Positions 24,780-33,725 of a DNA stretch of 64,000 bases are shown here, piece after piece; the first letter of the stretch is position 1; each line of letters starts with the position of its first letter. The position numbers and the translations under genes are program-made. Source of the DNA: an uncultured Bacillota bacterium (GTDB lineage: Bacteria > Bacillota_I > Bacilli_A > RFN20 > CAG-631); assembly GCA_902491575.1 (NCBI GenBank), contig CABUID010000002.1, positions 124,001 to 188,000 of the forward strand, given 5' to 3'. The notes below the pieces were generated by a model that worked only from the letters and a program-made list of their open reading frames with translations, had not been told where the DNA came from and ran no database searches.

Positions 24780-25354
24780 TGACTATAAATGGTTTTTAAA
24801 TCCATACGTAGATTCAATATGAATTTTATAATAAATAAACTTAGAATAAATAATTCTATAATCGATAATATTAAATATAAGCTTGTTCCAATGATTATGG
24901 AGAAGGAAAATGAAGCGATATCGTCTTTATAGAAAAATAATATCGACAAAGCAAAAAATAAATATTTTCCTAAATAAGTGAATAGAAGATATCCCGTTAA
25001 TTTTAAATAAGTTTCGATAAAATGCCACTTTATAAACAGGAAGAAAACAAAAGTCATTATCATCGTTAAGACTAAAAAAACGATTTCTAACCATTTTAAA
25101 TTCTTAATAAAGGCTAATAGAGTGTTTAAAACCATTGAAGAATCTATAACTTCTATTACACCCATATTTTCAACAATTGGGCCAAAAGGGGTTTTGTAAA
25201 TAGCATTATAGATTTCTTGTTCATCATATTGATAGATACGATATAAAGGAAACATAGTTATAACGTTTTTAACGATAAAAACAAATGCTACAATTGAAAA
25301 AATGAAATAGACTAATTTAATAATAAACTCAATAAGTTGACCTTTCTTTTCCAT
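24776..25354 (-). CDS. Hypothetical four-helix membrane protein
   Basis: The 192-residue product has four or five hydrophobic helices, at about residues 10-30, 75-115, 120-150 and 155-185, separated by short polar loops. The N-terminus is MEKKGQLIEFIIK and the C-terminus a short basic tail. No motif or family is recognised. An AAAGGAG site supports the ATG. It stands alone between the CNNM pair and the divergent thioredoxin-like genes. Confidence 0.65.
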   Translation of the reverse strand: MEKKGQLIEFIIKLVYFIFSIVAFVFIVKNVITMFPLYRIYQYDEQEIYNAIYKTPFGPIVENMGVIEVIDSSMVLNTLLAFIKNLKWLEIVFLVLTMIMTFVFFLFIKWHFIETYLKLTGYLLFTYLGKYLFFALSILFFYKDDIASFSFSIIIGTSLYLILSIIELFILSLFIIKFILNLRMDLKTIYSH

Positions 25355-25374
25355 TTTGTTTCTCCTTTGTTAAC

Positions 25375-25403
25375 ATTATATAATAGGGAAAGGAATTTGA
25401 AAA
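25375..25403 (-). promoter_or_regulatory. Candidate promoter of the four-helix membrane protein
   Basis: TATAAT (-10) with a weak TTTTCA (-35) at 17 bases on the minus strand, ~20 bases ahead of the ATG. Confidence 0.4.
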
Positions 25404-25433
25404 CAAAATTTTCTATAATATTTAAAAATATTA

Positions 25434-25463
25434 TTGAAAAAGAATATCTTTTTATGATATGAT
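25434..25463 (+). promoter_or_regulatory. Candidate promoter of the thioredoxin-like gene pair
   Basis: TTGAAA (-35) and TATGAT (-10) separated by 18 bases, ~43 bases ahead of the ATG at 25506. Confidence 0.5.
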
Positions 25464-25505
25464 TAATAAGCATATGTAGTATTGATTTTAGGAGGTATTA
25501 CGTTT

Positions 25506-26312
25506 ATGAATAAATTTAAAGCTTTTTTCGCAAGAGTACGTGATTATATTAAAAACACTGCATGGATTCAACCTTTATTAATTGTCGTTGTCATTTTTGT
25601 CATTTTATTCTCATTAAGTCCTTTGACACAAGCGATTAAAAAAGGTTGGACAAATTTAACCACAGTTAATCATATGGATAAAATCACTTACAAAGAATAT
25701 GTTGAAAAAGTAAAAAATGCACAAGATGATGAAAAATTCATTATTGTTTTTTCACAAAAGGGTTGTGATCATTGTCCTAAGTTTTATAAGAGCATGAATG
25801 AATACTTAGATTCTTCTGCTTATAAAGCAAGAGATATCAAAATTTATAATGTAGATTTGACAACGAAATCTTCAAAAGTAAAAATTGATAATGTTAAATA
25901 TACCCAATATAAAGATTCTTCTTGTGGTCTTGTCTCACCAGCAAATAGTACAAAAAATGAAATTATTGCTCAAGATTATGTTAAAAAATTAGATAACCGA
26001 ATTGATGAATTTAAAAAATCTTTTGGCGAAGAATCTTATTCGGATTTAAGTACAATATCAGATAGTACTTATTCCTATGTATCTACACCATTAGTTATTT
26101 GGTATGATAGTGGTATTGAAACAAGAATCTCTAATAATTTTGAATCATCCATTACATTAAGTCCAGATGGAAAAAAAGCAACAGCTACATCTTTTAAATC
26201 TTATATTGAAGACTTTGGTGGCGATACTAAAAGTACAGTTAAAGCTGATAATTGGTCTGAACCATTTGATTTGACTTATAGCGAATACAAAAATATTAAA
26301 GACGCATTTTAA
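25506..26312 (+). CDS. Membrane-anchored thioredoxin-fold protein
   Basis: The 268-residue product has one N-terminal membrane helix (about residues 22-40, LLIVVVIFVILFSL) and an outer thioredoxin-fold domain. The CxxC is C87-C90 in FSQKGCDHCPKF, preceded by FIIVFS, the usual strand. A TPLVIWY segment near residue 198 supplies the cis-Pro loop. A further Cys lies in KDSSCGLV. The ATG at 25506 follows AGGAGGT; a TTG at 25482 in frame is less likely. It is paired with a lipoprotein paralog downstream, which shares the CxxC domain and the TP-x-x-x-WY-x-x-GIE segment. A role in thiol-disulfide exchange outside the membrane is inferred; the substrate is unknown. Confidence 0.78.
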   Translation: MNKFKAFFARVRDYIKNTAWIQPLLIVVVIFVILFSLSPLTQAIKKGWTNLTTVNHMDKITYKEYVEKVKNAQDDEKFIIVFSQKGCDHCPKFYKSMNEYLDSSAYKARDIKIYNVDLTTKSSKVKIDNVKYTQYKDSSCGLVSPANSTKNEIIAQDYVKKLDNRIDEFKKSFGEESYSDLSTISDSTYSYVSTPLVIWYDSGIETRISNNFESSITLSPDGKKATATSFKSYIEDFGGDTKSTVKADNWSEPFDLTYSEYKNIKDAF

Positions 26313-26335
26313 AAGCACTTTATAGTGCTTTTTTT
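26312..26335 (+). terminator. Terminator or attenuator between the thioredoxin-like paralogs
   Basis: Stem AAAGCACT / AGTGCTTT with a 4-base loop and a T run, starting right at the stop codon. The second gene begins 17 bases later, so read-through probably sets its lower expression. Confidence 0.75.
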
Positions 26336-26351
26336 AAAAGGGTGATATGAA

Positions 26352-26981
26352 ATGAAACATCGAAAAAAAAGTTATCTTCTTCCTTTATTGTTTATTTTAG
26401 TCAGTTGTGGCAATAATAGTGCGAATGAATATATTTCATTTAAAGATTATGTTGAAATCGTAAAGAATGAAGAAAATAATAAAAAAGATATTTTCTTTTT
26501 TACTTCTTCCTCTTGTCCACATTGTCAAAGAATAAAACCATTATTCAATCGATATGTCTCTGAAAATAAAGATGAGCAATTAAATATTTATGAATTATCG
26601 GTCGATTATCGATTAAAAGTATCTGGACAATATGTTTTTAAAGATGAAACAATGGGATATTTAAGTGGGAATTCAGAAAATGATTGTTTAAAGGCACTAG
26701 ATAATCGTCTTGCTTTGTATGTCAAAGAAACACATATTGATTCTTCATCTGATAATGAAATCATTACGGGGCTTGAAGGAAATTATCTTTATGTATTTAC
26801 TCCTTTAATTCTTTGGTATCAAAATGGAATTGAAGTTAAAGTTGTCAATAATGTTGAAAAAATGTTAGAAATCAATGAAAAAGGGAATTTTACTTATGAT
26901 TCCTTTGTTCAATTAATGGATTATCCTGAGGAATTACCTAATTGGAATCAGCCATTTAATCTAAATTATTATGGTGAATAA
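26352..26981 (+). CDS. Lipoprotein with thioredoxin-fold domain
   Basis: The 209-residue product has a lipoprotein signal peptide: basic KHRKK, hydrophobic YLLPLLFIL and lipobox LVSC, with Cys19 as the lipidated residue. The thioredoxin-like domain has CxxC at C55-C58 (TSSSCPHCQRI) and the TPLILWYQNGIE segment that matches the upstream paralog (TPLVIWYDSGIE). An extra Cys in SENDCLKAL matches the extra Cys of the paralog in place. The AGGGTGAT ribosome binding site supports the ATG at 26352. The two proteins probably act at the outer face of the same membrane; whether one reduces the other is open. Confidence 0.78.
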   Translation: MKHRKKSYLLPLLFILVSCGNNSANEYISFKDYVEIVKNEENNKKDIFFFTSSSCPHCQRIKPLFNRYVSENKDEQLNIYELSVDYRLKVSGQYVFKDETMGYLSGNSENDCLKALDNRLALYVKETHIDSSSDNEIITGLEGNYLYVFTPLILWYQNGIEVKVVNNVEKMLEINEKGNFTYDSFVQLMDYPEELPNWNQPFNLNYYGE

Positions 26982-26984
26982 ATG

Positions 26985-27037
26985 AAAAAGTAGATTGTTG
27001 ATATGAATTTGATATCATACAAAATCTACTTTTTTTA
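26985..27037. terminator. Bidirectional terminator between convergent genes
   Basis: An outer 12-bp stem (AAAAAGTAGATT / AATCTACTTTTT) encloses a smaller GATAT / ATATC hairpin and ends in a seven-T tract. It lies between the lipoprotein gene (+) and trmL (-). Confidence 0.75.
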
Positions 27038-27532
27038 TCCTTTTAATCGATTAACTTTAGATAATGTTGGAAAGTTTTGTTGGCGTAAGGCTTCATAAAC
27101 AATAATTGCTACTGAATTAGAAAGATTTAAACATCGAGCATTCGCATCCATAGGAATTCTTAAACGATGATTTTCATATTCTTTATGAATCGAATCCGGT
27201 AAGCCGTGTGTTTCACTTCCGAATATAAACCAATAATCTTTGTTCTCGTCTTTTAAATTAGCATCTGAATAAGTGAATTCTGCAAATCTTGTAATAATAT
27301 AAGTGTTTGCTTTATCAGGTTGACAAATTTTTAGGAAATCATCATAATTCTCATAAGTGTCAAAATGAAAAGATCTTAGATAATCAAGACCAGCTCTTTT
27401 AAAAGCAGCATCATTAATAGCAAAACCTAAGGGTTTAATGAGGTGAAGTTTTGCGTTACTTGCCATACATGTACGTATTATATTTCCAGTATTAGGTGGT
27501 ATTTCAGGTTGAAATAAAACAATGTGAATCAT
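27035..27532 (-). CDS. trmL: tRNA (cytidine/uridine-2'-O-)-methyltransferase TrmL
   Basis: SPOUT methyltransferase that 2'-O-methylates the wobble nucleotide of tRNA-Leu. MIHIVLFQPEIPPNTGNIIRTC is the diagnostic N-terminus, FGSETHGLP near residue 105 is the SAM-binding knot and RIPMDANARCLNLSNSVAI near 130 completes it. The 165-residue length fits. It is downstream of yebC on the same strand with a hairpin between them. Confidence 0.95.
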   Translation of the reverse strand: MIHIVLFQPEIPPNTGNIIRTCMASNAKLHLIKPLGFAINDAAFKRAGLDYLRSFHFDTYENYDDFLKICQPDKANTYIITRFAEFTYSDANLKDENKDYWFIFGSETHGLPDSIHKEYENHRLRIPMDANARCLNLSNSVAIIVYEALRQQNFPTLSKVNRLKG

Positions 27533-27535
27533 ATT

Positions 27536-27570
27536 TTTTTAAAAACATATCTTTTTTAAGAGATATGTTT
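27536..27570 (-). terminator. Probable terminator after yebC
   Basis: On the minus strand AAACATATCT pairs with AGATATGTTT around an 8-base loop, followed by five T. trmL starts right after, so it may be only partial. Confidence 0.5.
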
Positions 27571-27576
27571 ATGTAT

Positions 27577-28311
27577 TTATTCAGATTCTGTGTCTGGAAG
27601 TTTTACGTTATGATAAACGTTTTGAACATCTTCTACTTCGTCTAACATATTTAGCATTCTTTCGAATTTGGCAAGTTTTTCATCCGTTAATTCTAATTCT
27701 TCAGATGGAATTAATTTTACTTCATTTGTATCAAATTCATGAATACCTGCAGCGGCTAATGCTTCAACCATTGCTTCAAGTGCATTTGGTTCAGCTAAAA
27801 CTCTAACATATCCTTCATCGTCTGTAGAAGCATCTAAAACATCTACTCCTGCTTCAAGTAAAATTTCTAAAGTCTCATCTGCAGTTTTTCCGGTAAATTC
27901 AACTACAGCATATTTTGTAAACATATAAGAAACACAACCATTTGTTCCAATTGAACCACCACATTTAGTGAATACAGAACGGACTTCTGTAAATGCTCTA
28001 TTTACATTATCGGTTAATGTTTCAACAATGATTGCAGAATTACCAGGTCCATAGCCTTCATAAACATTTTGAATTAAAGCTTCACCACTTCCTCCAGCAG
28101 CTTTTTTTATTGCATTTTCAATAACGTGTGAAGGAACTTGTGCTTTTTTAGCTCTATCAATAGCAGTTCTTAAGGCAATATTTGCATTAGGATCTGTTGA
28201 GCCTTTTTTGGCAGCTAAATATATATCACGGCTCATACGATTATATAAAGCTGATTTTGCGGCAGCAGTAGCTGCCATAGCTTTTGCTCTAACTTCATGT
28301 GCTCTACCCAT
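27577..28311 (-). CDS. yebC: YebC/PmpR-family regulator or ribosome-associated factor
   Basis: The 244-residue product starts MGRAHEVRAKAMAATAAAKS and has the middle EGYGPGNSAIIVETLTDN, both diagnostic of the family, and the acidic C-terminus ends LPDTESE. YebC proteins were described as transcription regulators and more recently as translation factors that help at difficult peptide sequences; which applies here is unknown. The AAAGGAG site is good. The upstream neighbour is an unknown helical protein 16 bases away. Confidence 0.95.
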   Translation of the reverse strand: MGRAHEVRAKAMAATAAAKSALYNRMSRDIYLAAKKGSTDPNANIALRTAIDRAKKAQVPSHVIENAIKKAAGGSGEALIQNVYEGYGPGNSAIIVETLTDNVNRAFTEVRSVFTKCGGSIGTNGCVSYMFTKYAVVEFTGKTADETLEILLEAGVDVLDASTDDEGYVRVLAEPNALEAMVEALAAAGIHEFDTNEVKLIPSEELELTDEKLAKFERMLNMLDEVEDVQNVYHNVKLPDTESE

Positions 28312-28327
28312 ATTTTATGTTCTCCTT

Positions 28328-28762
28328 TTATTTTAATTTATTTTCGTAACTTAATAGTTCAATATTTACTATTCTACCACAATCATATAGATATTTACTT
28401 GCCAATTCAAGATATTCCATCATGTCTTCTGAAATAAGTTTATTAAATTGGATAATTAGCAATTTTAGTTCTATAGAAACTTCGAATAATAAACAAGCAA
28501 TTTTATGTCCATCGAATAAAATTTCATCATCATCAGGAAGTCTTGATTTTAGTTCATCTAGTTTAATTCTAAAATCAATGACATCTCGAATATCCACAAA
28601 TTCTTTATGCTCAATACAAGATTTTTTTATAAGATGGATATGATGATTAATTTCATAAATTCTCTTTGATAAATCAAGGGAAGAATAAGAAGAAAGACAA
28701 GCTAAAATATAACCGATTTTACTATATATTTTATCTAAACTTAATTCTAATTGGTTTTCCAT
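28328..28762 (-). CDS. Hypothetical helical protein, 144 residues
   Basis: I do not recognise a family. The product is predicted almost wholly alpha-helical, soluble and acidic, with heptad-like leucines (LELSLDKIYSKIGYILACL; LKLLIIQFNKLI). A small helical-bundle or coiled-coil protein is likely. It lies between nifJ and yebC on the same strand, 16 bases ahead of yebC, and behind a GGGG-type site (CCCC on the plus strand). A hairpin separates it from nifJ. Confidence 0.6.
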   Translation of the reverse strand: MENQLELSLDKIYSKIGYILACLSSYSSLDLSKRIYEINHHIHLIKKSCIEHKEFVDIRDVIDFRIKLDELKSRLPDDDEILFDGHKIACLLFEVSIELKLLIIQFNKLISEDMMEYLELASKYLYDCGRIVNIELLSYENKLK

Positions 28763-28787
28763 TCTTAAATCCCCTTTATTTATTGAA

Positions 28788-28822
28788 AAGAAGAGTTGGT
28801 AGAAGGTGTTTTCACCAACTCT
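28788..28822 (-). terminator. Probable terminator of nifJ
   Basis: Stem AGAGTTGGT / ACCAACTCT (9 bp) with a 13-base loop just after the nifJ stop; the following T run is short (four T). Confidence 0.5.
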
Positions 28823-28835
28823 ATATTTTTATGAA

Positions 28836-31800
28836 TTATTCGTTTTCGTTTTTAGCCATTTTAGCTAATTTTGCCCAACGTTTCATAGCACATTTTTGAT
28901 TTTCAGCGAGTAAACGTTCAGCTTCTACTGGATTTACCTTTGGAAGTTGTGAGTAACGAGTCTGAGTTAAAAGATAATTCTGATAAGCTTCAAAATCAGG
29001 CTCTTTACAATCAAGTTGTAAAGGATTTAATCCTTGTGCTTCTCTACGAGGATCATATCGGAATATTGGCCAATAACCTACACGAGTAGCTTCTTTTTGA
29101 GATTTTTGATGGTTAACTAAGCCACCTTTGATTCCTTGTGATATACATGGAGAATAAGCAAGGATTAAAGATGGTCCATCATAAGACTCAGCTTCTTTCA
29201 AGGCTTTAATGGCTTGATTTCTATCAGCACCCATTGAAATGCTTGCTACATAGACATGCCCATAAGCCATAGCGATAGCGGCCATATCTTTTTTAGCTGT
29301 TTGCTTTCCTGCTGCAGCAAATTTAGCAATTGCACCTTCTGGGGTAGATTTTGAAGCTTGTCCACCAGTATTGGAATAAATTTCAGTATCTAAAATCAAA
29401 ACATTGATATTATCATTAGAAGCAATAACATGATCTAATCCACCATAACCAATATCATATCCCCAACCATCTCCACCGACGGCCCAAACAGATTTATCTA
29501 CTAAATCATTTCGATGATTGAATAATTCTTTAATGCCTTCACATTTTGATGCAGATACAGCATTCAATAAGTCATTTAATAATGCTCTTGTAGCATCTTT
29601 ATTGGATATATTTGCAACATATTTATTTAATAATTCTTGTAATTCTGGTTCGCAGTTTTCAATATTATCTTTGATAATTTGACAAATTTCACTTAACTTA
29701 ATATTAGTGGCTACTCTCATACCATAAGCATATTCTGCATTATCTTCAAATAATGAATTTGCCCAAGCTGGACCTTCACCATTTTCATCTTTAACAAATG
29801 GAGTAGAAGGTGTAGAACCACAATAAATGGAAGAACAACCTGTTGCATTACCAATTAATAAATCTCTACCAAATAATTGAGAAATTAAACGATAATAAGG
29901 AGTTTCACCACATCCTGCACAAGAACCAGATACTTCAAAATAAGGTTTTAGGAAAGAAGCGCCTTTAACTGTATTGGTATTCATAGGTGTACGATATGGT
30001 ACTTTTCCATAATAGTAATCAGCTACTTCAGATTGAACCATTTCGCCTTTAACATCTTCCATAGATAAAGCTTTTTTAACTTCTCCTGTAGTTAAATCTT
30101 TTTTGCCAGGACATTCAGAAACACAAAGACCACAACCTACACAGTTATCTGGAGTAACTTGGATTCGGTATTTATAATTGTTCATTCCAGGGCCCATAGC
30201 CTTTAAAACATCTTTTCCAGCTTCTGGAGCAGCAGCTACTTCTTCATCTGTTGGTAAAAATGCTCGAATAGTTGCATGTGGACAAACAATGACACAATTT
30301 CCACATTGGATACAATTTTCACTATGCCAGTGAGGAACTTCTGTAGCAATATTACGTTTTTCATTATAAGTAGTATTTGCTTCCATAGAACCTTTTAGTA
30401 AATCACCTTTTAAGAAAGCAGATACAGGAAGATCATAACCTCTTAAGTCATTAATTTCTGTAGCATAATCATCAAAATATTCGGAAATGCCAGGTTTTTT
30501 AACAGGTTGAACAACTAAATCTTTCCATTCAGGCTTAACAGGAATTCTTTTAACTTTTCCACCTTTTTCGATGGCTACATAATTCATCTTAACAATATCA
30601 TCACCTTTTTTGCTGTAAGATTTTTTAGCAGCAGCTTTCATAAATTCAACAGCATCTTCATAAGGCATAATATTTGCAAGTTTAAAGAAGGCAGATTGTA
30701 ATATTGTATTTGTTCTTCTACCCATGCCTATTTTAGCAGCAATGGCAGTTGCATTGATAATATAGAATTTTGCTTTCTTTTCAGCTAAAGCTTTTTTGAA
30801 GCTATTTGGTAATTTATCTTCTATTTCATCAGCAGAGAAAGTAGTATTTAATAAGAAAGTACCACCTTTTGATAAACTCTTTAGTAAATCATATTTGAAA
30901 ATATATTCATCTAAAGAACAAGAAATAAAGTCTGCATGTTCAATATAATAAGTTGAATGAATTGGAGAATCACCAAATCTTAAATGTGAACGAGTGACAC
31001 CACCTGATTTTTTTGAATCGTATTGGAAGTAGGCTTGAACATATTTATCTGTATGATCGCCAATAATCTTAATCGAATTTTTATTAGCAGAAACAGTACC
31101 ATCTGAACCTAAACCCCAGAACAAGCAAGAAGTATAATTGCTCTTAATATGATAAGATTCATCAACAGGTATAGATTTGAAAGTAACATCATCATGAATA
31201 CCAATTGTAAAATCAGTATGAGCATTACTTGATTTCATGAAATCATAAACAGACTTAATGTGTTTTGGTTGAGTATCTCTTGAAGCAAGACCATAACGTC
31301 CACCAATAACATGAACTTTTCTGTTTTCTTGAGCTAAAGCAGCCACTACATCAAGATATAAAGGATCTCCTAAAGCTCCAGGCTCTTTTGTTCTATCTAA
31401 TACTGCAATTCGTTTTACTGTTGAAGGAAGTACAGAAACAAAATGCTTTGCAGAGAATGGACGGTATAAATAGACTTTTACCATACCTACTTTTTTGCCT
31501 TTTTGATTTAAATCAGCCACAACTTCTTTCATCGTTTCTGTAACAGAACCCATAGCGATAATGACATCTGTTGCATCTGCTGCACCTTCGTAAACAAAAG
31601 GAGCATAATGACGTCCTGTAATTTCGCTAATCTTATTCATATGTTTTTCAACGATGCCGATGATATTTTCTGTTGCTTTATTGGATGCTTCTCTTCCTTG
31701 GAAATAAATATCATCATTTTCTGCTCCACCACGAGTGATAGGATTAGAATGTGGGTTTAAAGCATTTCTTTTAAATTCTTTAATTGCTGCATCAATTTCT

Positions 31801-32390
31801 GGAGTAATTAAAGCTTTTAAATCTTCATAATCCCAAGTTTCTACTTTGTCAATTTCATGAGAAGTTCTAAAACCATCAAAGAAATTAATAAAAGGATAAG
31901 ATCCTTCAATTGCAGCTAAATGAGCAACTGGAGATAAATCCATGATTTCTTGTACAGAGTGTTCACATAACATTGCAGCGCCTGTTTGTCTACATGCATA
32001 AATATCTTGGTGATCACCAAAGATTGCTAAAGAACGAGTAGCTAATGCACGTGCAGAAACGTGGAAAACAACGGGTAATAATTCTCCTACACATTTATAA
32101 ATGTTGGGAATCATTAATAATAAACCTTGAGAAGCAGTATAGGTAGCAGCCAGAGCACCAGCTTCAGCAGCACCATGAACTGTACCGGAAGCACCACCTT
32201 CAGATTGCATTTCTACTACTTTAACTTTTGAACCAAAAACGTTTTTTCTTCCTTGTGCTGACCATTCATCAATATTTTCAGCCATTGGAGAAGATGGAGT
32301 AATAGGAAATATTCCTGCAAATTCAGTAAATGCATATGCTACATGAGCGGCAGCCGTATTTCCATCCATCGAAACAAACTTAAATGCCAT
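28836..32390 (-). CDS. nifJ: Pyruvate:ferredoxin (flavodoxin) oxidoreductase, single-chain
   Basis: Oxidises pyruvate with CoA to acetyl-CoA and CO2, reducing ferredoxin, in anaerobes. The 1184-residue chain has all parts in order: domain I (NTAAAHVAYAFTEFAGIFPI), the gamma-type region, a 2[4Fe-4S] ferredoxin domain with CIQCGNCVIVCP and CVGCGLCVSECP near residues 700-760, the extra cluster ligands in GSCAGCGETPYYR, and the thiamine-diphosphate site GDGWGYDIGYGG with LDTEIYSNTGGQ. No cofactor residue is missing. It has an extended -10 promoter and an AGGAGG-type site, and stands as its own unit. Oxygen sensitivity of such enzymes agrees with the class III ribonucleotide reductase in the window. 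Confidence 0.97.
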   Translation of the reverse strand: MAFKFVSMDGNTAAAHVAYAFTEFAGIFPITPSSPMAENIDEWSAQGRKNVFGSKVKVVEMQSEGGASGTVHGAAEAGALAATYTASQGLLLMIPNIYKCVGELLPVVFHVSARALATRSLAIFGDHQDIYACRQTGAAMLCEHSVQEIMDLSPVAHLAAIEGSYPFINFFDGFRTSHEIDKVETWDYEDLKALITPEIDAAIKEFKRNALNPHSNPITRGGAENDDIYFQGREASNKATENIIGIVEKHMNKISEITGRHYAPFVYEGAADATDVIIAMGSVTETMKEVVADLNQKGKKVGMVKVYLYRPFSAKHFVSVLPSTVKRIAVLDRTKEPGALGDPLYLDVVAALAQENRKVHVIGGRYGLASRDTQPKHIKSVYDFMKSSNAHTDFTIGIHDDVTFKSIPVDESYHIKSNYTSCLFWGLGSDGTVSANKNSIKIIGDHTDKYVQAYFQYDSKKSGGVTRSHLRFGDSPIHSTYYIEHADFISCSLDEYIFKYDLLKSLSKGGTFLLNTTFSADEIEDKLPNSFKKALAEKKAKFYIINATAIAAKIGMGRRTNTILQSAFFKLANIMPYEDAVEFMKAAAKKSYSKKGDDIVKMNYVAIEKGGKVKRIPVKPEWKDLVVQPVKKPGISEYFDDYATEINDLRGYDLPVSAFLKGDLLKGSMEANTTYNEKRNIATEVPHWHSENCIQCGNCVIVCPHATIRAFLPTDEEVAAAPEAGKDVLKAMGPGMNNYKYRIQVTPDNCVGCGLCVSECPGKKDLTTGEVKKALSMEDVKGEMVQSEVADYYYGKVPYRTPMNTNTVKGASFLKPYFEVSGSCAGCGETPYYRLISQLFGRDLLIGNATGCSSIYCGSTPSTPFVKDENGEGPAWANSLFEDNAEYAYGMRVATNIKLSEICQIIKDNIENCEPELQELLNKYVANISNKDATRALLNDLLNAVSASKCEGIKELFNHRNDLVDKSVWAVGGDGWGYDIGYGGLDHVIASNDNINVLILDTEIYSNTGGQASKSTPEGAIAKFAAAGKQTAKKDMAAIAMAYGHVYVASISMGADRNQAIKALKEAESYDGPSLILAYSPCISQGIKGGLVNHQKSQKEATRVGYWPIFRYDPRREAQGLNPLQLDCKEPDFEAYQNYLLTQTRYSQLPKVNPVEAERLLAENQKCAMKRWAKLAKMAKNENE

Positions 32391-32454
32391 TTTATTTTCC
32401 TCCTATAAATTGCATGTTGTTTTTTATTTATTAATAATAAAAAACGTCGGTTAT

Positions 32455-32483
32455 ATTATAGCACTGGTTCACCTATTTTTCAC
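32455..32483 (-). promoter_or_regulatory. Promoter of nifJ
   Basis: TGCTATAAT (extended -10) on the minus strand with a fair GTGAAA (-35) at 17 bases. Two GTGAA boxes lie 11 bases apart in the -35/spacer region (32471-32483). Leader ~57 bases. Confidence 0.6.
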
Positions 32484-32620
32484 TATTTTTTTAAGTAATT
32501 TATAAAAAAATCATCTTTTTAAAACCTTTTTACATGTAAATGTGAAAAAATTTAATTCATATTTGATTTTTATAAAGACAAAAGTCAAAGGAAAACAGTT
32601 ATGAAATATTAAAAAAATCA

Positions 32621-32626
32621 TATAAT
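32621..32626 (+). promoter_or_regulatory. -10 box very close to the alr start
   Basis: A consensus TATAAT ends only 14 bases ahead of the alr ATG, with GGTGAG between them, implying a leader of about 8 bases. No good -35 is seen. Confidence 0.35.
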
Positions 32627-32640
32627 GTAATGGTGAGAAA

Positions 32641-33678
32641 ATGAAAGAAGCATATTTAAAAATCGATTTAGATTCTATCTTATATAATTACCGACATTTA
32701 AAATGTTATTATCAGAAAAATGTGATAGCTGTTTTAAAAGATGATGCTTATGGAGTTGGATTAATTGAAGTGATGAAAACACTTCAATATGAAAAAGACT
32801 TAATTATTGCAATTAATCATTTAAATGAAGCCATTGCATTAAGAGAAAATGGTTTTGAAAAAGATATTTTATATCTTAATGTTTTTGATGAAAAAGATAT
32901 TCCGATAATACAAAAATACAATATTAGTGTTATTGTAGAATCTTTTTATCAATTGAAATTGTTAAAAAATCAACCCATTCGATTTCATATTAAGTTTAAT
33001 ACAGGAATGAATCGAATTGGTTTTGATGAAATAGACGCTCCTAAAGCCATCAAAGAATTAAATACATTTTCAAAGCAATACCAATTAGTCGGCGCAATGA
33101 CCCACTTTGCAGATGAAGATCAAAATCATAGTGCTTTTTTTAAATTTGAAAAATATGTAAAACAATTACAAAAAAAGGATTTAATTGTTCATTGTTTTGC
33201 TTCCAATTCTTTAAGTGAATATTTTGATGAAAAAATTACAAATTATATACGTGTTGGCATAAAACTATATGGTATTGGCGAGCGTAGTACATTTTTGCAT
33301 AGCGCATTAACTTTAATGTCACCGATTATAAGTATTCATGCAGTAAAAGAAAAGCAAAAAGTAGGCTATGATTTTATTTATGAAACTCCTACAGATGGTC
33401 ATTTGTATTTACTTCCTATTGGCTATGGACAAGGATGGGGAAGATTTAAACAATCTTTTGCTTTTACAAATTATCGATTTTTAAAGCAGGCTGGTAAAAT
33501 TTCTATGGATTACTCTTCCTATTTTTCTAAACAACTCATTGACCTTCAAGAAGAAGTTGAATTGTTCGGTAAAAATATACCTTTAGAATCATTATGTCAG
33601 ATCAATGATATAGACCCACATGAAATTTTAGTGAGGTTAAAAGTAAGGAAAGAATATCATAAAATTACATTAAAATAA
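32641..33678 (+). CDS. alr: Alanine racemase
   Basis: PLP enzyme making D-alanine for the cell wall. The PLP lysine is in AVLKDDAYGVG near residue 33. THFADED, the FASNSLSEYF segment (phosphate site), IRVGIKLYGIG and LPIGYGQGWGR follow in the family order, and the catalytic Tyr is in VGYDFIYE. The usual MDQ motif reads SMDYSSY, so the Gln is replaced. At 345 residues it is ~25-40 shorter than typical Alr, chiefly in loops and the C-terminal barrel. It may be a divergent but active enzyme; the key Lys and Tyr remain. The terminator at its end is shared with rlmH. Confidence 0.85.
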   Translation: MKEAYLKIDLDSILYNYRHLKCYYQKNVIAVLKDDAYGVGLIEVMKTLQYEKDLIIAINHLNEAIALRENGFEKDILYLNVFDEKDIPIIQKYNISVIVESFYQLKLLKNQPIRFHIKFNTGMNRIGFDEIDAPKAIKELNTFSKQYQLVGAMTHFADEDQNHSAFFKFEKYVKQLQKKDLIVHCFASNSLSEYFDEKITNYIRVGIKLYGIGERSTFLHSALTLMSPIISIHAVKEKQKVGYDFIYETPTDGHLYLLPIGYGQGWGRFKQSFAFTNYRFLKQAGKISMDYSSYFSKQLIDLQEEVELFGKNIPLESLCQINDIDPHEILVRLKVRKEYHKITLK

Positions 33679-33712
33679 AAATATTTCCTCTTTGATAAAA
33701 GGAAATATTTAT
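33675..33712. terminator. Bidirectional terminator between alr and rlmH
   Basis: Stem AAATATTTCCT / AGGAAATATTT (11 bp) with a 10-base loop between convergent genes; a better T run lies on the minus strand. Confidence 0.7.
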
Positions 33713-33725
33713 AACCGAATTGTTA

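Noticed and set aside
32400..32640. Riboswitch or T-box ahead of nifJ or alr
   Set aside because: No conserved riboswitch core or T-box sequence and no terminator/antiterminator pair was visible.
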